This document shows positions 25,075 through 32,581 of a DNA stretch of 40,159 nucleotides, one piece after another (position 1 is the stretch's first letter; every line of letters begins with the position of its first letter). The position numbers and the translations under genes were made by a program. Source of the DNA: Luteitalea sp. GTDB taxonomy: Bacteria > Acidobacteriota > Vicinamibacteria > Vicinamibacterales > Vicinamibacteraceae. The notes beneath the pieces are model-generated. The model saw only the letters and a list, made by a program, of their open reading frames with translations. It searched no databases and had not been told where the DNA came from. The DNA is taken from assembly GCA_009377495.1 (NCBI GenBank), contig WHTZ01000015.1:1-40159 (forward strand), written 5' to 3'.

Positions 25075-26490
25075 TCAGCCTGCTCCGCGGCTGCCCTTCA
25101 GTCGCTCCACCACGCGCTCCAGCCGAACGCCCCGCGATCCCTTGACGAGCACGACGTCGCCGGGCGCGACGAGCGTGGCCACGAGATGCCCGGCCTCGTC
25201 GCTCGTCGCCGTGTGCGTGACCGCCGTCGGTGGCAAGCCAGCCTCGATCGCTGCCTCACCAAGGGCGCGCGCGGCGGCGCCTCCCACCGTGACGAGCCTC
25301 GCGATACCACACTCCACAACGACGCGCCCGGCGGCCCGATGGAGCGTCTCGCTCGCCTCACCCAACTCGAACATCTCCCCGAGCACGGCAACCCGCCGCA
25401 CCGCTCTCGGCTCCGCGCCAAGCGTCTGCAAAGCACGCTCGAGCGCGAGCGGGCTCGAGTTGTAGGCATCGTCAACGACCGTGACGCCCGACCAGTTGGT
25501 GAACACCTCGCCACGGTGCGCTGCAGGCGTGAGCGTGCGGACACGTTCCGTCACGTCCGCCAGCGGCACCGCGAATGCGTCGGCCACCGCGATAGCGGCA
25601 AGCACGTTTGCGAGGTTGCCGCGCCCAATCAGGGGCGTCTCGATTGACGCACGACGCCCACCGACGTCCACGTTCGCCCGCATCCCTCGCAGGCCGCCAT
25701 CTTCGATGTCGGTCGCCTGGACGTGGGCTGGCTGGTCCAGCCCAAACGTGATGGTGTGACCGGGAAATCCACCGATGCGCGCCATGACACGAGCATCATC
25801 CGCGTTCGCGACGAGCTCGGTGCTCGCGTCGGCTTGCTCGCAGATCTCCGCCTTCGCGTCAGCGATAGCGTCGACAGAGTCGAAGAACTCGAGATGAGCG
25901 GGTCCGACGTTGGTCCACACGCGCACGTTCGGCTCCGAAATCTCCACCAGTCGTCGAATCTCGCCGGGTGCGCTCATGCCCAGCTCGACCACGGCCACAT
26001 CCGGACGAGACGTCAGCTCGAGCAGCGACAAGGGCAACCCGATGTGGTTGTTCAAATTGCCTTCGTTCCGGAACGTTCGGTATCGCATGGCCAGCAACGC
26101 CGCCGTGACGTCCTTGGTCGTTGTCTTACCCACGCTGCCCGTGATCGCCACCACGCGGGCACCAGATTGACGTCGGACGTGCGACGCGATCCGCTGAAGC
26201 GCGCGCGTCGTGTCGTCGACGACAATCACCACCTGATCGGCGCCAACCGCCGGCGCACGATGCGCCGCGTCGACGATGGCGCCCATCGCCCCGGCGGCGA
26301 GGGCCGCGGCCACAAAGTCATGACCGTCGAAGCGCGCGCCGCGGATCGCGATGAACAGCTCGCCTCGCCGCAGGGTCCGCGAGTCGATCGACACGCGGCC
26401 AATCGGCTGTTTCGCGCGTCCGGCGGCGAGCCGCCCGCCGCATACGGTGGCGGCTTCGGCAGCCACGACTGAGACAGGCGGCACGCTCAC
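25075..26490 (-). CDS. murF: UDP-N-acetylmuramoyl-tripeptide--D-alanyl-D-alanine ligase
   Basis: MurF adds D-Ala-D-Ala and completes the UDP-MurNAc-pentapeptide. With the GTG at 26490 the protein has 471 residues. It contains IDSRTLRRGELFIAIRGARF, the P-loop GSVGKTTTK (about 118-126), RNEGNLNNHIGLPLSLL, ELGMSAPGEI, the TNVGPAHLEFF stretch and the DDAYNSSPLALERAL motif of MurF. The GTG is 4 bases after the murE stop; another GTG lies two codons later, and the ATG further upstream would overlap murE by more than 80 bases. No strong ribosome site is seen, in keeping with coupling to murE. Confidence 0.95.
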   Translation of the reverse strand: MSVPPVSVVAAEAATVCGGRLAAGRAKQPIGRVSIDSRTLRRGELFIAIRGARFDGHDFVAAALAAGAMGAIVDAAHRAPAVGADQVVIVVDDTTRALQRIASHVRRQSGARVVAITGSVGKTTTKDVTAALLAMRYRTFRNEGNLNNHIGLPLSLLELTSRPDVAVVELGMSAPGEIRRLVEISEPNVRVWTNVGPAHLEFFDSVDAIADAKAEICEQADASTELVANADDARVMARIGGFPGHTITFGLDQPAHVQATDIEDGGLRGMRANVDVGGRRASIETPLIGRGNLANVLAAIAVADAFAVPLADVTERVRTLTPAAHRGEVFTNWSGVTVVDDAYNSSPLALERALQTLGAEPRAVRRVAVLGEMFELGEASETLHRAAGRVVVECGIARLVTVGGAAARALGEAAIEAGLPPTAVTHTATSDEAGHLVATLVAPGDVVLVKGSRGVRLERVVERLKGSRGAG

Positions 26491-26494
26491 CGCT

Positions 26495-28036
26495 TCATAC
26501 CGACGTGGCTTGGCGTCGCCGCGCGAGCGCCACGCGCGCCACCACCGTGTCGTCGAACGGCAGGACGCGGTCACCAATCTCCTGCGTCGTCTCGTGGCCC
26601 TTACCGGCGATGACCACCAGATCGCCGGGCTTGGCCTCCCTCACCGCGTGTGCGATGGCGGCCTCGCGGTCAACCATCGCGACGTACGGTGTGCTGGGTG
26701 GAGGCGTCAGCGTCCGCTGCTTCCATCGCTGTGGCCGTTCGGGGGGCACGAGTCCCTTCTTGATCTCGTCGATGATGCCTGCCGGATCCTCAGAGCGCGG
26801 GTTATCAGAGGTCAGCACCACGAGATCGCTCAGCCGCGCCGCGACAGCCCCCATCAACGGCCGCTTGGTTCGATCGCGATCGCCACCGCACCCAAACAGC
26901 GTGATCAACCGACCTTTCGCGAGCGGACGCGCCGTCTCCAGCAAATTCTTGAGGGCATCGTCCGTGTGCGCGTAATCGACGATGACCGCCACCTGGTCCT
27001 CCGACGACGAGACCACCTGGAAACGACCCGGCACACGCTCCACGTCGGCGATGCCATCCACGATGGCGGAGAGCGGCAGGTCGAGCGCGATACCGGTGCC
27101 AACGGCAGCCAACACGTTGCTCACGTTCGGCCGGCCCGGCAGGTGGCTGTGCAGCTTCACGCTCCCCCGCGGCGTGTCCACGGTGGCGTCGACACCCGAC
27201 AGCGACAAATCGAAACGCTGAGGGTGTATGTCGGATGGCCGATCGATGCCATACGTCACGGCGTGGCCCACCGATGCCAACAATCGCTCGCCGCGGAGAT
27301 CGTCCACGTTGACGATGGATGGCGCGCCCTCCGGTAGCATGTCGAAGAGGCGCTTCTTGGCGAGAAAGTACTGCTCCATGTCGCCGTGATAATCCAGGTG
27401 ATCCCGCGTCAAGTTCGTGAAGACCGCCGCGGCGAACCGCACGAAGTCGACGCGCCGTAGGTCAAGCGCGTGCGAGGAAACTTCCATGGCGCAGGCGCCA
27501 CATCCATGGTCGACCATCTGGCGAAGCATGTGGTGCATGTCCGGTGCCTCTGGCGTGGTTCGCGCCGCAGGCCGTTCCTCGCGTCCAATTCGGTAACCCA
27601 CCGTGCCCATGCGCCCGCACGCGATTCCCGCCCGTTCGAATACAGCACTCAGCAGATAGGTCGTCGTCGTCTTGCCGTTCGTGCCCGTGACGCCCACGAC
27701 GAGCAAGTGCTCGCTCGGTTGCCGAAAGAACACATGTGCGAGCGCGGCCAACGCTGCACGTGCATTCGTGACCACGATCCAGGGCCCCGTCCAGCCGTCG
27801 GGTGGCTCGCTCTCCGCAACAATCGCGACCGCGCCACGCTCAGCCGCGTCCGGTGCAAACGCGACGCCGTCTGCCTTGAGGCCTCGCAGCGCAACGAACA
27901 ACGACCCGGGCTCGATGCGACGCGAGTCGTGCTCAACAGCCGTGACGGCGCGGTCGCCCAAGCCATCAGTCGCGCCAGCGCCAACGCGCCAACCGAGCTC
28001 CGAGGGCACGCTAGCGAGGATCTCGCCCAGCGTCAC
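26495..28036 (-). CDS. murE: UDP-N-acetylmuramoyl-L-alanyl-D-glutamate--2,6-diaminopimelate ligase
   Basis: MurE adds the third residue of the stem peptide. From the GTG at 28036 it has 513 residues: the N-terminal domain with AVEHDSRRIEPGSLFVALRG, the P-loop GTNGKTTTT (118-126), EVSSHALDLRR, FTNLTRDHLDYHGDM with the usual carbamylated-lysine region after it, and the signature DNPR (411-414). That signature marks meso-diaminopimelate rather than lysine specificity. The GTG at 28036 has GGAGG eight bases upstream and starts the family sequence (VTLGEILASVP). The longer frame from 28126 would translate the palindromic repeats and is rejected. The gene overlaps the ftsI end by 26 bases. Confidence 0.96.
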   Translation of the reverse strand: MTLGEILASVPSELGWRVGAGATDGLGDRAVTAVEHDSRRIEPGSLFVALRGLKADGVAFAPDAAERGAVAIVAESEPPDGWTGPWIVVTNARAALAALAHVFFRQPSEHLLVVGVTGTNGKTTTTYLLSAVFERAGIACGRMGTVGYRIGREERPAARTTPEAPDMHHMLRQMVDHGCGACAMEVSSHALDLRRVDFVRFAAAVFTNLTRDHLDYHGDMEQYFLAKKRLFDMLPEGAPSIVNVDDLRGERLLASVGHAVTYGIDRPSDIHPQRFDLSLSGVDATVDTPRGSVKLHSHLPGRPNVSNVLAAVGTGIALDLPLSAIVDGIADVERVPGRFQVVSSSEDQVAVIVDYAHTDDALKNLLETARPLAKGRLITLFGCGGDRDRTKRPLMGAVAARLSDLVVLTSDNPRSEDPAGIIDEIKKGLVPPERPQRWKQRTLTPPPSTPYVAMVDREAAIAHAVREAKPGDLVVIAGKGHETTQEIGDRVLPFDDTVVARVALARRRQATSV

Positions 28037-30326
28037 CAGCACCGCCTCCTCGCCCGAGACTGCGGTAGGGCGCCCCTCCGTAGGGCGCCCCTTTAGGGGC
28101 GCCATCGTTGGAGGCGGGGGCGCCATCGGCGCGGCTAAAGCCGCGCCCTACAGCATCATCACCATCGGCCGACGCCTCCGCTCCCGACGCCTCCGCGACC
28201 TTCCGCTCGGCGACAACCGCGCCAGGTTCCCGCTCGGGCTCCAGTGGCATGCGGCCGAGCGAGAGCGTGCACACCTCACCCCGATCCACGCGTTGGCCGG
28301 GCGCGATGCTCTGGCGTAGCACCGCCCCGTCGCCACTGAGTCGCGCCAGTAATCCGAGCGAGGCCAGCACCCGCGTCGCCTCGCGCGCGCTCATCCCGGA
28401 GAGGTCCGGCATCACACCGTTGCGCGCGGATGCTGCGATAATTCGTGGGACATCCGACGTCGTCATCGATGCGCGAACAGCCGCGGTGTCAGACGAGGAC
28501 TCGTCGCGTGCAACGAGCACGCGCGGGGACGGGTCGATGTTGCGCGGGACACCGTTCGCGCGAAGCGCCGTTTCGGCAATCTGCTTGAAGACGGGTCCCG
28601 CAATTGGCGCACCGTAGTACCCCCCTTTTTGCGGTGACTCCACGACGACCACGATCGTGAAGCGCGGGTTCCGCGACGGTGCGAACCCGACGACCAACGG
28701 GTTGTAGCTGCCGGCGTAACGGCCGCCCTCGACTCGCCTCGGGGTTCCGGTCTTGCCGGCGATCGTGTAGCCGTCGATCTGCGAAAAATGCGCGAGTGTG
28801 CCGCGTTCGACGACCTGCTCCATCGTGGCCGTGAGTTGCGCAGCAACCGCTGGCGGGACGGTGCGCCTTACTACCTGGCGTGTCGTCTCGCGACGTTGGC
28901 CGTTGGCCGCAACCGCACGGACGATGCGCGGCGTGAGCAGCTCACCGCCGTTGGCAACCGAGCTCACGGCCGCCGCCATTTGCAAGGGCGTCACACTCAC
29001 CTGATAGCCGATCGACATCGACGCGAGACCGCTGTCGGTCAACTTCGCCGGGGGCCACACGATGCCCGGTTCCTCACCTAAGAAATCCTTCGACGTGACA
29101 CGGCCGAAGCCAAAGCGGCGCGCGTAGCGACCGAGCGTCTCCGGCCCCAGCTGCAAGGCCACCTTGACGGTGCCGACGTTGCTCGACTTGACGATGACGT
29201 CTTCGAACGACATGACGCCGTAGCGGTGCACGTCGCTGATGCGCCGCTTACCAAGGAGCATGTAGCCAGGACCGCAGTCGATGAGCTCGTCCAGGCTGAC
29301 CACCTGCTCGGTCAACGCGGCGGCAGCCGTCACGATCTTGAACATCGAGCCCGGCTCATAGATGTTCTGAACCACACGGTTTCGTAGCCCATCCTTGGAC
29401 GCGTCGCGAAAGGCGTTCGGGTTGAAGGTCGGCGCGCTGGCCATCGCCAGAATCTCACCCGTGTGCGGATCCATGATGACTGCCGTCGCGGCCGTCGCGG
29501 CATGCCTGTCGACGACGGCGCGCAGCTCGCGCTCGACCAAATGTTGGAGATGCGCGTCGATGGTCAGCTCCACCGTCGCCCCCGCCGTCGGGGGTTGCTC
29601 AATGCGGCTCAGGAGCACTCGCCGTCGCGCGTCGTGCTGGAAGATGAGCCGCCCCGGCCTGCCGCGGATGACCTTGTCGTAGGAGGCCTCCACGCCGGCG
29701 AGGCCGACGTTGTCGACGCCGACGTACCCGATGAGCTGCGCCGCGAGCTCGCGATTGGGGTAGTACCGTCGGCTCTCTTTGTGGAAGCCGATGCCATCGA
29801 TCCCAAGCGCTGCCACGCGTCTGGCCTCTTCGGGCGAGGCTCGGCGCTTCACGTACGCAAACGCACTGTTGCGAGCAAGGCGTCCCGCGATCTCCGCCTG
29901 TTCCGTACGCCGGCAGTCGTCGAGCACCGCGCAAACGCGCGCCGCGACGAGCTCGGGAGCTTCGATGTCGCTGGGTACCGCATAGATGGTGTCGCCATCC
30001 ACGCTATACGCGAGCACGTGGCCATTGCGGTCCACGAGATCGCCGCGCTTCGCGGCGGCCTGAACGGTCTGGTTCTGCTGTCGCTCGGCGAGCGTCACGA
30101 GATCGTCGTGGGCGAGCACCTGGAGATAGAGGAGCCGCGCCTCGATGGCCGTCGCCCAGCAGGCAAGGAAGCAGGCGAGCACGGTGACGCGGCTCCGAAC
30201 GAGGTCACGCCAGGCGCGCGCGGGAGGGGGGCGGTCCGCCGCCGCTGTCCGCCGCGCGTCGCGGATCAGCCGGTGGATGTTGAACGCGGCGGCGAACGCC
30301 TCGCGTCGCTTGTTCGAATCAGCCAC
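28011..30326 (-). CDS. ftsI: FtsI/PBP3-type D,D-transpeptidase with PASTA domain
   Basis: FtsI crosslinks septal peptidoglycan and works with FtsW. The 771-residue protein has one membrane helix (about 45-65), a pedestal domain with RGDLVDRNGHVLA, and the transpeptidase domain with the active Ser327 in SMFK, SSN (381-383) and KTG (525-527). One PASTA domain follows (about 636-693, VMPDLSGMSAREATRVLASL), as in SpoVD/PBP2x-like proteins. The GTG at 30326 is supported by GAGGAG four bases upstream. The last 46 residues, from 28151 on, are translated from two palindromic repeats and the murE ribosome site. They look like accidental extension (for example GAPKGAPYGGAPYRS). Confidence 0.95.
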   Translation of the reverse strand: MADSNKRREAFAAAFNIHRLIRDARRTAAADRPPPARAWRDLVRSRVTVLACFLACWATAIEARLLYLQVLAHDDLVTLAERQQNQTVQAAAKRGDLVDRNGHVLAYSVDGDTIYAVPSDIEAPELVAARVCAVLDDCRRTEQAEIAGRLARNSAFAYVKRRASPEEARRVAALGIDGIGFHKESRRYYPNRELAAQLIGYVGVDNVGLAGVEASYDKVIRGRPGRLIFQHDARRRVLLSRIEQPPTAGATVELTIDAHLQHLVERELRAVVDRHAATAATAVIMDPHTGEILAMASAPTFNPNAFRDASKDGLRNRVVQNIYEPGSMFKIVTAAAALTEQVVSLDELIDCGPGYMLLGKRRISDVHRYGVMSFEDVIVKSSNVGTVKVALQLGPETLGRYARRFGFGRVTSKDFLGEEPGIVWPPAKLTDSGLASMSIGYQVSVTPLQMAAAVSSVANGGELLTPRIVRAVAANGQRRETTRQVVRRTVPPAVAAQLTATMEQVVERGTLAHFSQIDGYTIAGKTGTPRRVEGGRYAGSYNPLVVGFAPSRNPRFTIVVVVESPQKGGYYGAPIAGPVFKQIAETALRANGVPRNIDPSPRVLVARDESSSDTAAVRASMTTSDVPRIIAASARNGVMPDLSGMSAREATRVLASLGLLARLSGDGAVLRQSIAPGQRVDRGEVCTLSLGRMPLEPEREPGAVVAERKVAEASGAEASADGDDAVGRGFSRADGAPASNDGAPKGAPYGGAPYRSLGRGGGAGDAGRDPR
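28065..28147 (-). repeat. double family-A palindrome inside the 3' end of ftsI
   Basis: Two perfect palindromes lie here: GGCGCCCC-TTTA-GGGGCGCC (28084-28103) and GGCGCGGC-TAAA-GCCGCGCC (28128-28147). A 13-base flank GTAGGGCGCCCCT is directly repeated at 28065-28077 and 28080-28092. The two palindromes show that the GGCGCCCC and GGCGCGGC types belong to one system. They are read as codons of ftsI. Confidence 0.85.
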
Positions 30327-30342
30327 GCTTCTCCTCACGTTC

Positions 30343-30759
30343 TCAACGCCGTGACGCAACGACAGACTTCCGAGGTGCGGGCGCGGCGCGTACACGTTCA
30401 ATGACCTCTGTGTGCGTCGCGGCCGGTCGGGTCATGTTCAGCAGCGTAGTCGCCACTTCCTCGATGCGCCGCGGCGCCGCGAGCGTCGCGATCTCCAAGC
30501 GCAGATGACGGCGCACCATCAACTCCGCCGTCCGTTCTTGCTGCAACTGCACCGTCTGATAGTGCAATCGCCGTAGCTCGAAGTGCTGCCAGGCAGAGAA
30601 GAGCACCAAGCCGACGAGACAGATGCCGATCAGGGCAGCGCGCCAAAGCTCGCGCTGGCGCTGTCGATCGAGCTCGCGGACCACCTGTGCATTCCGCACG
30701 TCGGTCTTCATCGCGAATTCGAGATGGCCCAATCCACGATCGAGCCGGCGTTCGTTCAT
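30343..30759 (-). CDS. ftsL: cell division protein FtsL
   Basis: FtsL is a small bitopic membrane protein that with FtsQ and FtsB activates FtsWI. The product (138 residues from the ATG at 30759) has a basic cytosolic part, one membrane helix (about 39-58, ALIGICLVGLVLFSAWQHFE) and a periplasmic coiled coil (HYQTVQLQQERTAELMVRRH). The C-terminal stretch EEVATTLLNMTRPAA resembles the FtsL end LxxxAxxxLGM. Sequence identity in this family is low, so the call rests on topology and position between rsmH and ftsI. A start at 30711 is possible but lacks any ribosome site. Confidence 0.85.
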   Translation of the reverse strand: MNERRLDRGLGHLEFAMKTDVRNAQVVRELDRQRQRELWRAALIGICLVGLVLFSAWQHFELRRLHYQTVQLQQERTAELMVRRHLRLEIATLAAPRRIEEVATTLLNMTRPAATHTEVIERVRAAPAPRKSVVASRR

Positions 30760-30860
30760 GCGCCTAACCCCATTCGCCGAACATCTGTTGCCCACGCGCG
30801 GCCTAACCGCCTCCGCCCCGGTCGGGTTCCCTCGGGACCCGACACGCCAGTGCTGGCTAG

Positions 30861-31026
30861 CGGCCCGCGTCTCGCGGGCCGCCGTGGCGAGTCCGCCGAA
30901 GCGCGAAGCGCGAAGGCGGAAGGGCGCGCCGCTACAAAGGCCGCGCCTAAAGGCCGCGCGCTACGTACGCGGGTGGGGACCGCAACTACGCTGGGGACCG
31001 TAGCGAGGCGCCTTCAGGCCCCTCGC
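30861..31026 (-). repeat. repeat cluster in the rsmH-ftsL gap and rsmH end
   Basis: From left to right: a hairpin CGGCCCGCG-TCT-CGCGGGCCG (30861-30881); a 29-base segment (30891-30919) that is the inverted near-identical copy of 7918-7946; a degenerate GGCCGCGC palindrome near 30938-30962; and the palindrome 31003-31026 (GCGAGG-C-GCCT-TC-AGGC-C-CCTCGC), which lies inside the rsmH coding end. The stretch 30760-30985 has no gene. The rsmH-ftsL transcript must pass these hairpins, which could lower distal expression. Confidence 0.7.
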
Positions 31027-31918
31027 CCTGCAATCTGCCTAACCGTTCCGCCGCGCGCAGCTTCGCGCTTCGCGCCCGGGGATTTCGCGTGACTTCCTCG
31101 TCATCCGGCATCACGGGCCGCTTGGTCAGCAGCGCCACCTGGCGCGGGGGATCCGTCGCCAACTGACGCAAGGTCTGCTTGACGATGCGGTCCTCGAGCG
31201 AGTGAAACGCAATGGCGACCAGGCGTCCCTGAGGTCGCAACCACGAGACCGCCTCGCGCAAGAACCGGTCGAGACCCTCGAGCTCAGCATTCACCCAAAT
31301 GCGCACCGCCTGAAACGTTCGCGTCGCAGGATCGATGCGTCCACCGGATCGCCACACGACGCGTCGCACGATCGCCGCCAGTTGCCCCGTCGTCTCAATC
31401 GGCCCCCGCGCGCGCGCAGACACGATGGCACGCGCGATGCGGCGCGCGTAGCGCTCCTCGCCGTAGCGATAAATCACATCGGCCAGCTCACGTTCGCTCG
31501 CCCTCGCCACCAGCGTGGCCGCGTCAGGACCGCTCGTCCGGTCCATCCGCATGTCGAGCGGCTCATCGCGCCGAAAGCTGAAGCCCCGTCCCTCCGCGTC
31601 AACCTGCATCGACGACAGGCCCAGATCCGCGAGAACCCCATCGACGGTGGCGACGGCTCGTCTGCGCAAGACGTCGCCAAGCTCGCGAAAGTCAGCGTGC
31701 ACCAACTCGACCTGCGAGGCCCACGGCGCCAAGGTGGCTTCTGCCACCGCGAGCGCCTCGAGGTCCCGGTCGAGACCAATGATCCGCGCCGCGCCGGCCT
31801 CGAGCAGTGCGCGGCTGTGACCTCCGGCACCCACCGTGCAATCGACGAACCGCCCGCCCTGCGCGGCCGCCAACCGCGCGACGACCTCCGCCACCATCAC
31901 CGGCTCGTGTGCGAGCAT
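30986..31918 (-). CDS. rsmH: 16S rRNA (cytosine(1402)-N4)-methyltransferase
   Basis: RsmH (MraW) methylates N4 of C1402 in the ribosomal decoding centre using S-adenosylmethionine. The 310-residue size is normal. It has the start HEPVMVAEVV, the SAM-binding FVDCTVGAGGHSRALLEAGA, ADLGLSSMQVD, GRGFSFRRDEPLDMRMD, RTFQAVRIWVNAEL and AFHSLEDRIVKQTL. The ATG at 31918 lies 14 bases after the mraZ stop. The open frame upstream is a shadow of mraZ. The last dozen residues (about EGPEGASLRSPA) come from a palindromic repeat. Confidence 0.96.
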   Translation of the reverse strand: MLAHEPVMVAEVVARLAAAQGGRFVDCTVGAGGHSRALLEAGAARIIGLDRDLEALAVAEATLAPWASQVELVHADFRELGDVLRRRAVATVDGVLADLGLSSMQVDAEGRGFSFRRDEPLDMRMDRTSGPDAATLVARASERELADVIYRYGEERYARRIARAIVSARARGPIETTGQLAAIVRRVVWRSGGRIDPATRTFQAVRIWVNAELEGLDRFLREAVSWLRPQGRLVAIAFHSLEDRIVKQTLRQLATDPPRQVALLTKRPVMPDDEEVTRNPRARSAKLRAAERLGRLQGEGPEGASLRSPA

Positions 31919-31932
31919 GCGTCCGCGACCCG

Positions 31933-32373
31933 CTAGATCGGCAAGTCGCCCAGCTCGGTGTCCGTCAGCGGCTCGGCGTGGATCTCGGCCAGCAAGCGCT
32001 CGTAGTTCCACACCTGCAGGTGGTTGAGTGCTCCGACCACATCCACGTCGCCCACCATGGCAGCCGCTTCGCGTAGCCGCGGGTGGATGAGCACGCGTCC
32101 TTGCGAATCGAGCTCCGCCACCTGCCCGTAGAAGCTCGTCACCTTCAGAAACTTGTTGCGGACCGGGTGAGTGGTGCTCATCGAGTTGAGCTTCGCCTCG
32201 ATCTCCTCCCACACGGGCAACGGATAAATGCGAACGTGATTCCCGGTCGAGTTGAGACTCGTGATATACAGGCCCGTTCCATGGTCCTGCTCGACCGCCG
32301 CGCGGAAGACCGTGGGCACTTTGAGCCGACCCTTGTCGTCAATGCGGGCCTTGATCGAACCTCGGAGCGACAT
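31933..32373 (-). CDS. mraZ: transcriptional regulator MraZ
   Basis: MraZ is a DNA-binding protein of the AbrB fold that controls the dcw cluster, including itself. The 146-residue product has two tandem MraZ domains, each with its D-GR motif (IDDKGRLKVPTVFR near the start, LDSQGRVLIHPRLRE in the second half). The ATG at 32373 starts the family sequence MSLRGS; the GTG two codons upstream is less likely. No clear Shine-Dalgarno site is seen, and a near-palindrome containing CACTCGAGTG lies directly before the ATG. Three MraZ-type boxes upstream suggest autoregulation. Confidence 0.95.
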   Translation of the reverse strand: MSLRGSIKARIDDKGRLKVPTVFRAAVEQDHGTGLYITSLNSTGNHVRIYPLPVWEEIEAKLNSMSTTHPVRNKFLKVTSFYGQVAELDSQGRVLIHPRLREAAAMVGDVDVVGALNHLQVWNYERLLAEIHAEPLTDTELGDLPI

Positions 32374-32395
32374 AAGCACTCGAGTGCCTTATCGG

Positions 32396-32422
32396 ACTCC
32401 ACTTGACTCCACTTTACTCCAC
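32396..32422 (-). promoter_or_regulatory. three MraZ boxes (GTGGAGT, 10-bp period)
   Basis: On the coding strand GTGGAGT occurs three times with exact 10-bp spacing (complements at 32396-32402, 32406-32412, 32416-32422). MraZ of other bacteria binds direct repeats of this type (TGGG or GTGG-like units about one helix turn apart) upstream of mraZ. The boxes begin at the predicted transcription start and extend into the leader, where a bound ring of MraZ would block initiation. Confidence 0.8.
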
Positions 32423-32426
32423 CGCG

Positions 32427-32455
32427 ATGGTAGGCTCGTCGCAGTGTGATGTCAA
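32427..32455 (-). promoter_or_regulatory. main promoter of the mraZ-ftsZ cluster
   Basis: On the minus strand TTGACA (32450-32455), a 17-base spacer and TACCAT (32427-32432) form a strong sigma-70-type promoter. Transcription should begin near 32420, at the first MraZ box, about 47 bases before the mraZ ATG. The hexamers and spacer are identical to those of the padR promoter. Confidence 0.7.
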
Positions 32456-32581
32456 CAACCAAATGCTAGAAATCATTACGGTTCAGTGAGTTTCGTGAAA
32501 TGTTCGCTTGCGTTGACGTGAGGCCGGTCTGTACGGTCTTCGAGGTTGCGGTGCCGGCTTCGCCGGCCCCAGCAGGTGGCA

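Noticed and set aside
28037..28126. MurE N-terminal extension from an ATG at 28126
   Set aside because: The extra residues are translated palindromes, and the GTG at 28036 has a proper ribosome site and the family start.
5030..31026. The dispersed palindromes as a CRISPR array
   Set aside because: Copies are kilobases apart without regular spacers, and no cas gene is present.
32552..32566. GCCGGC-TTC-GCCGGC hairpin before the GT4 gene as a terminator
   Set aside because: Short stem, no T-run, and it sits between a divergent promoter region and the gene start, where no transcript needs ending.
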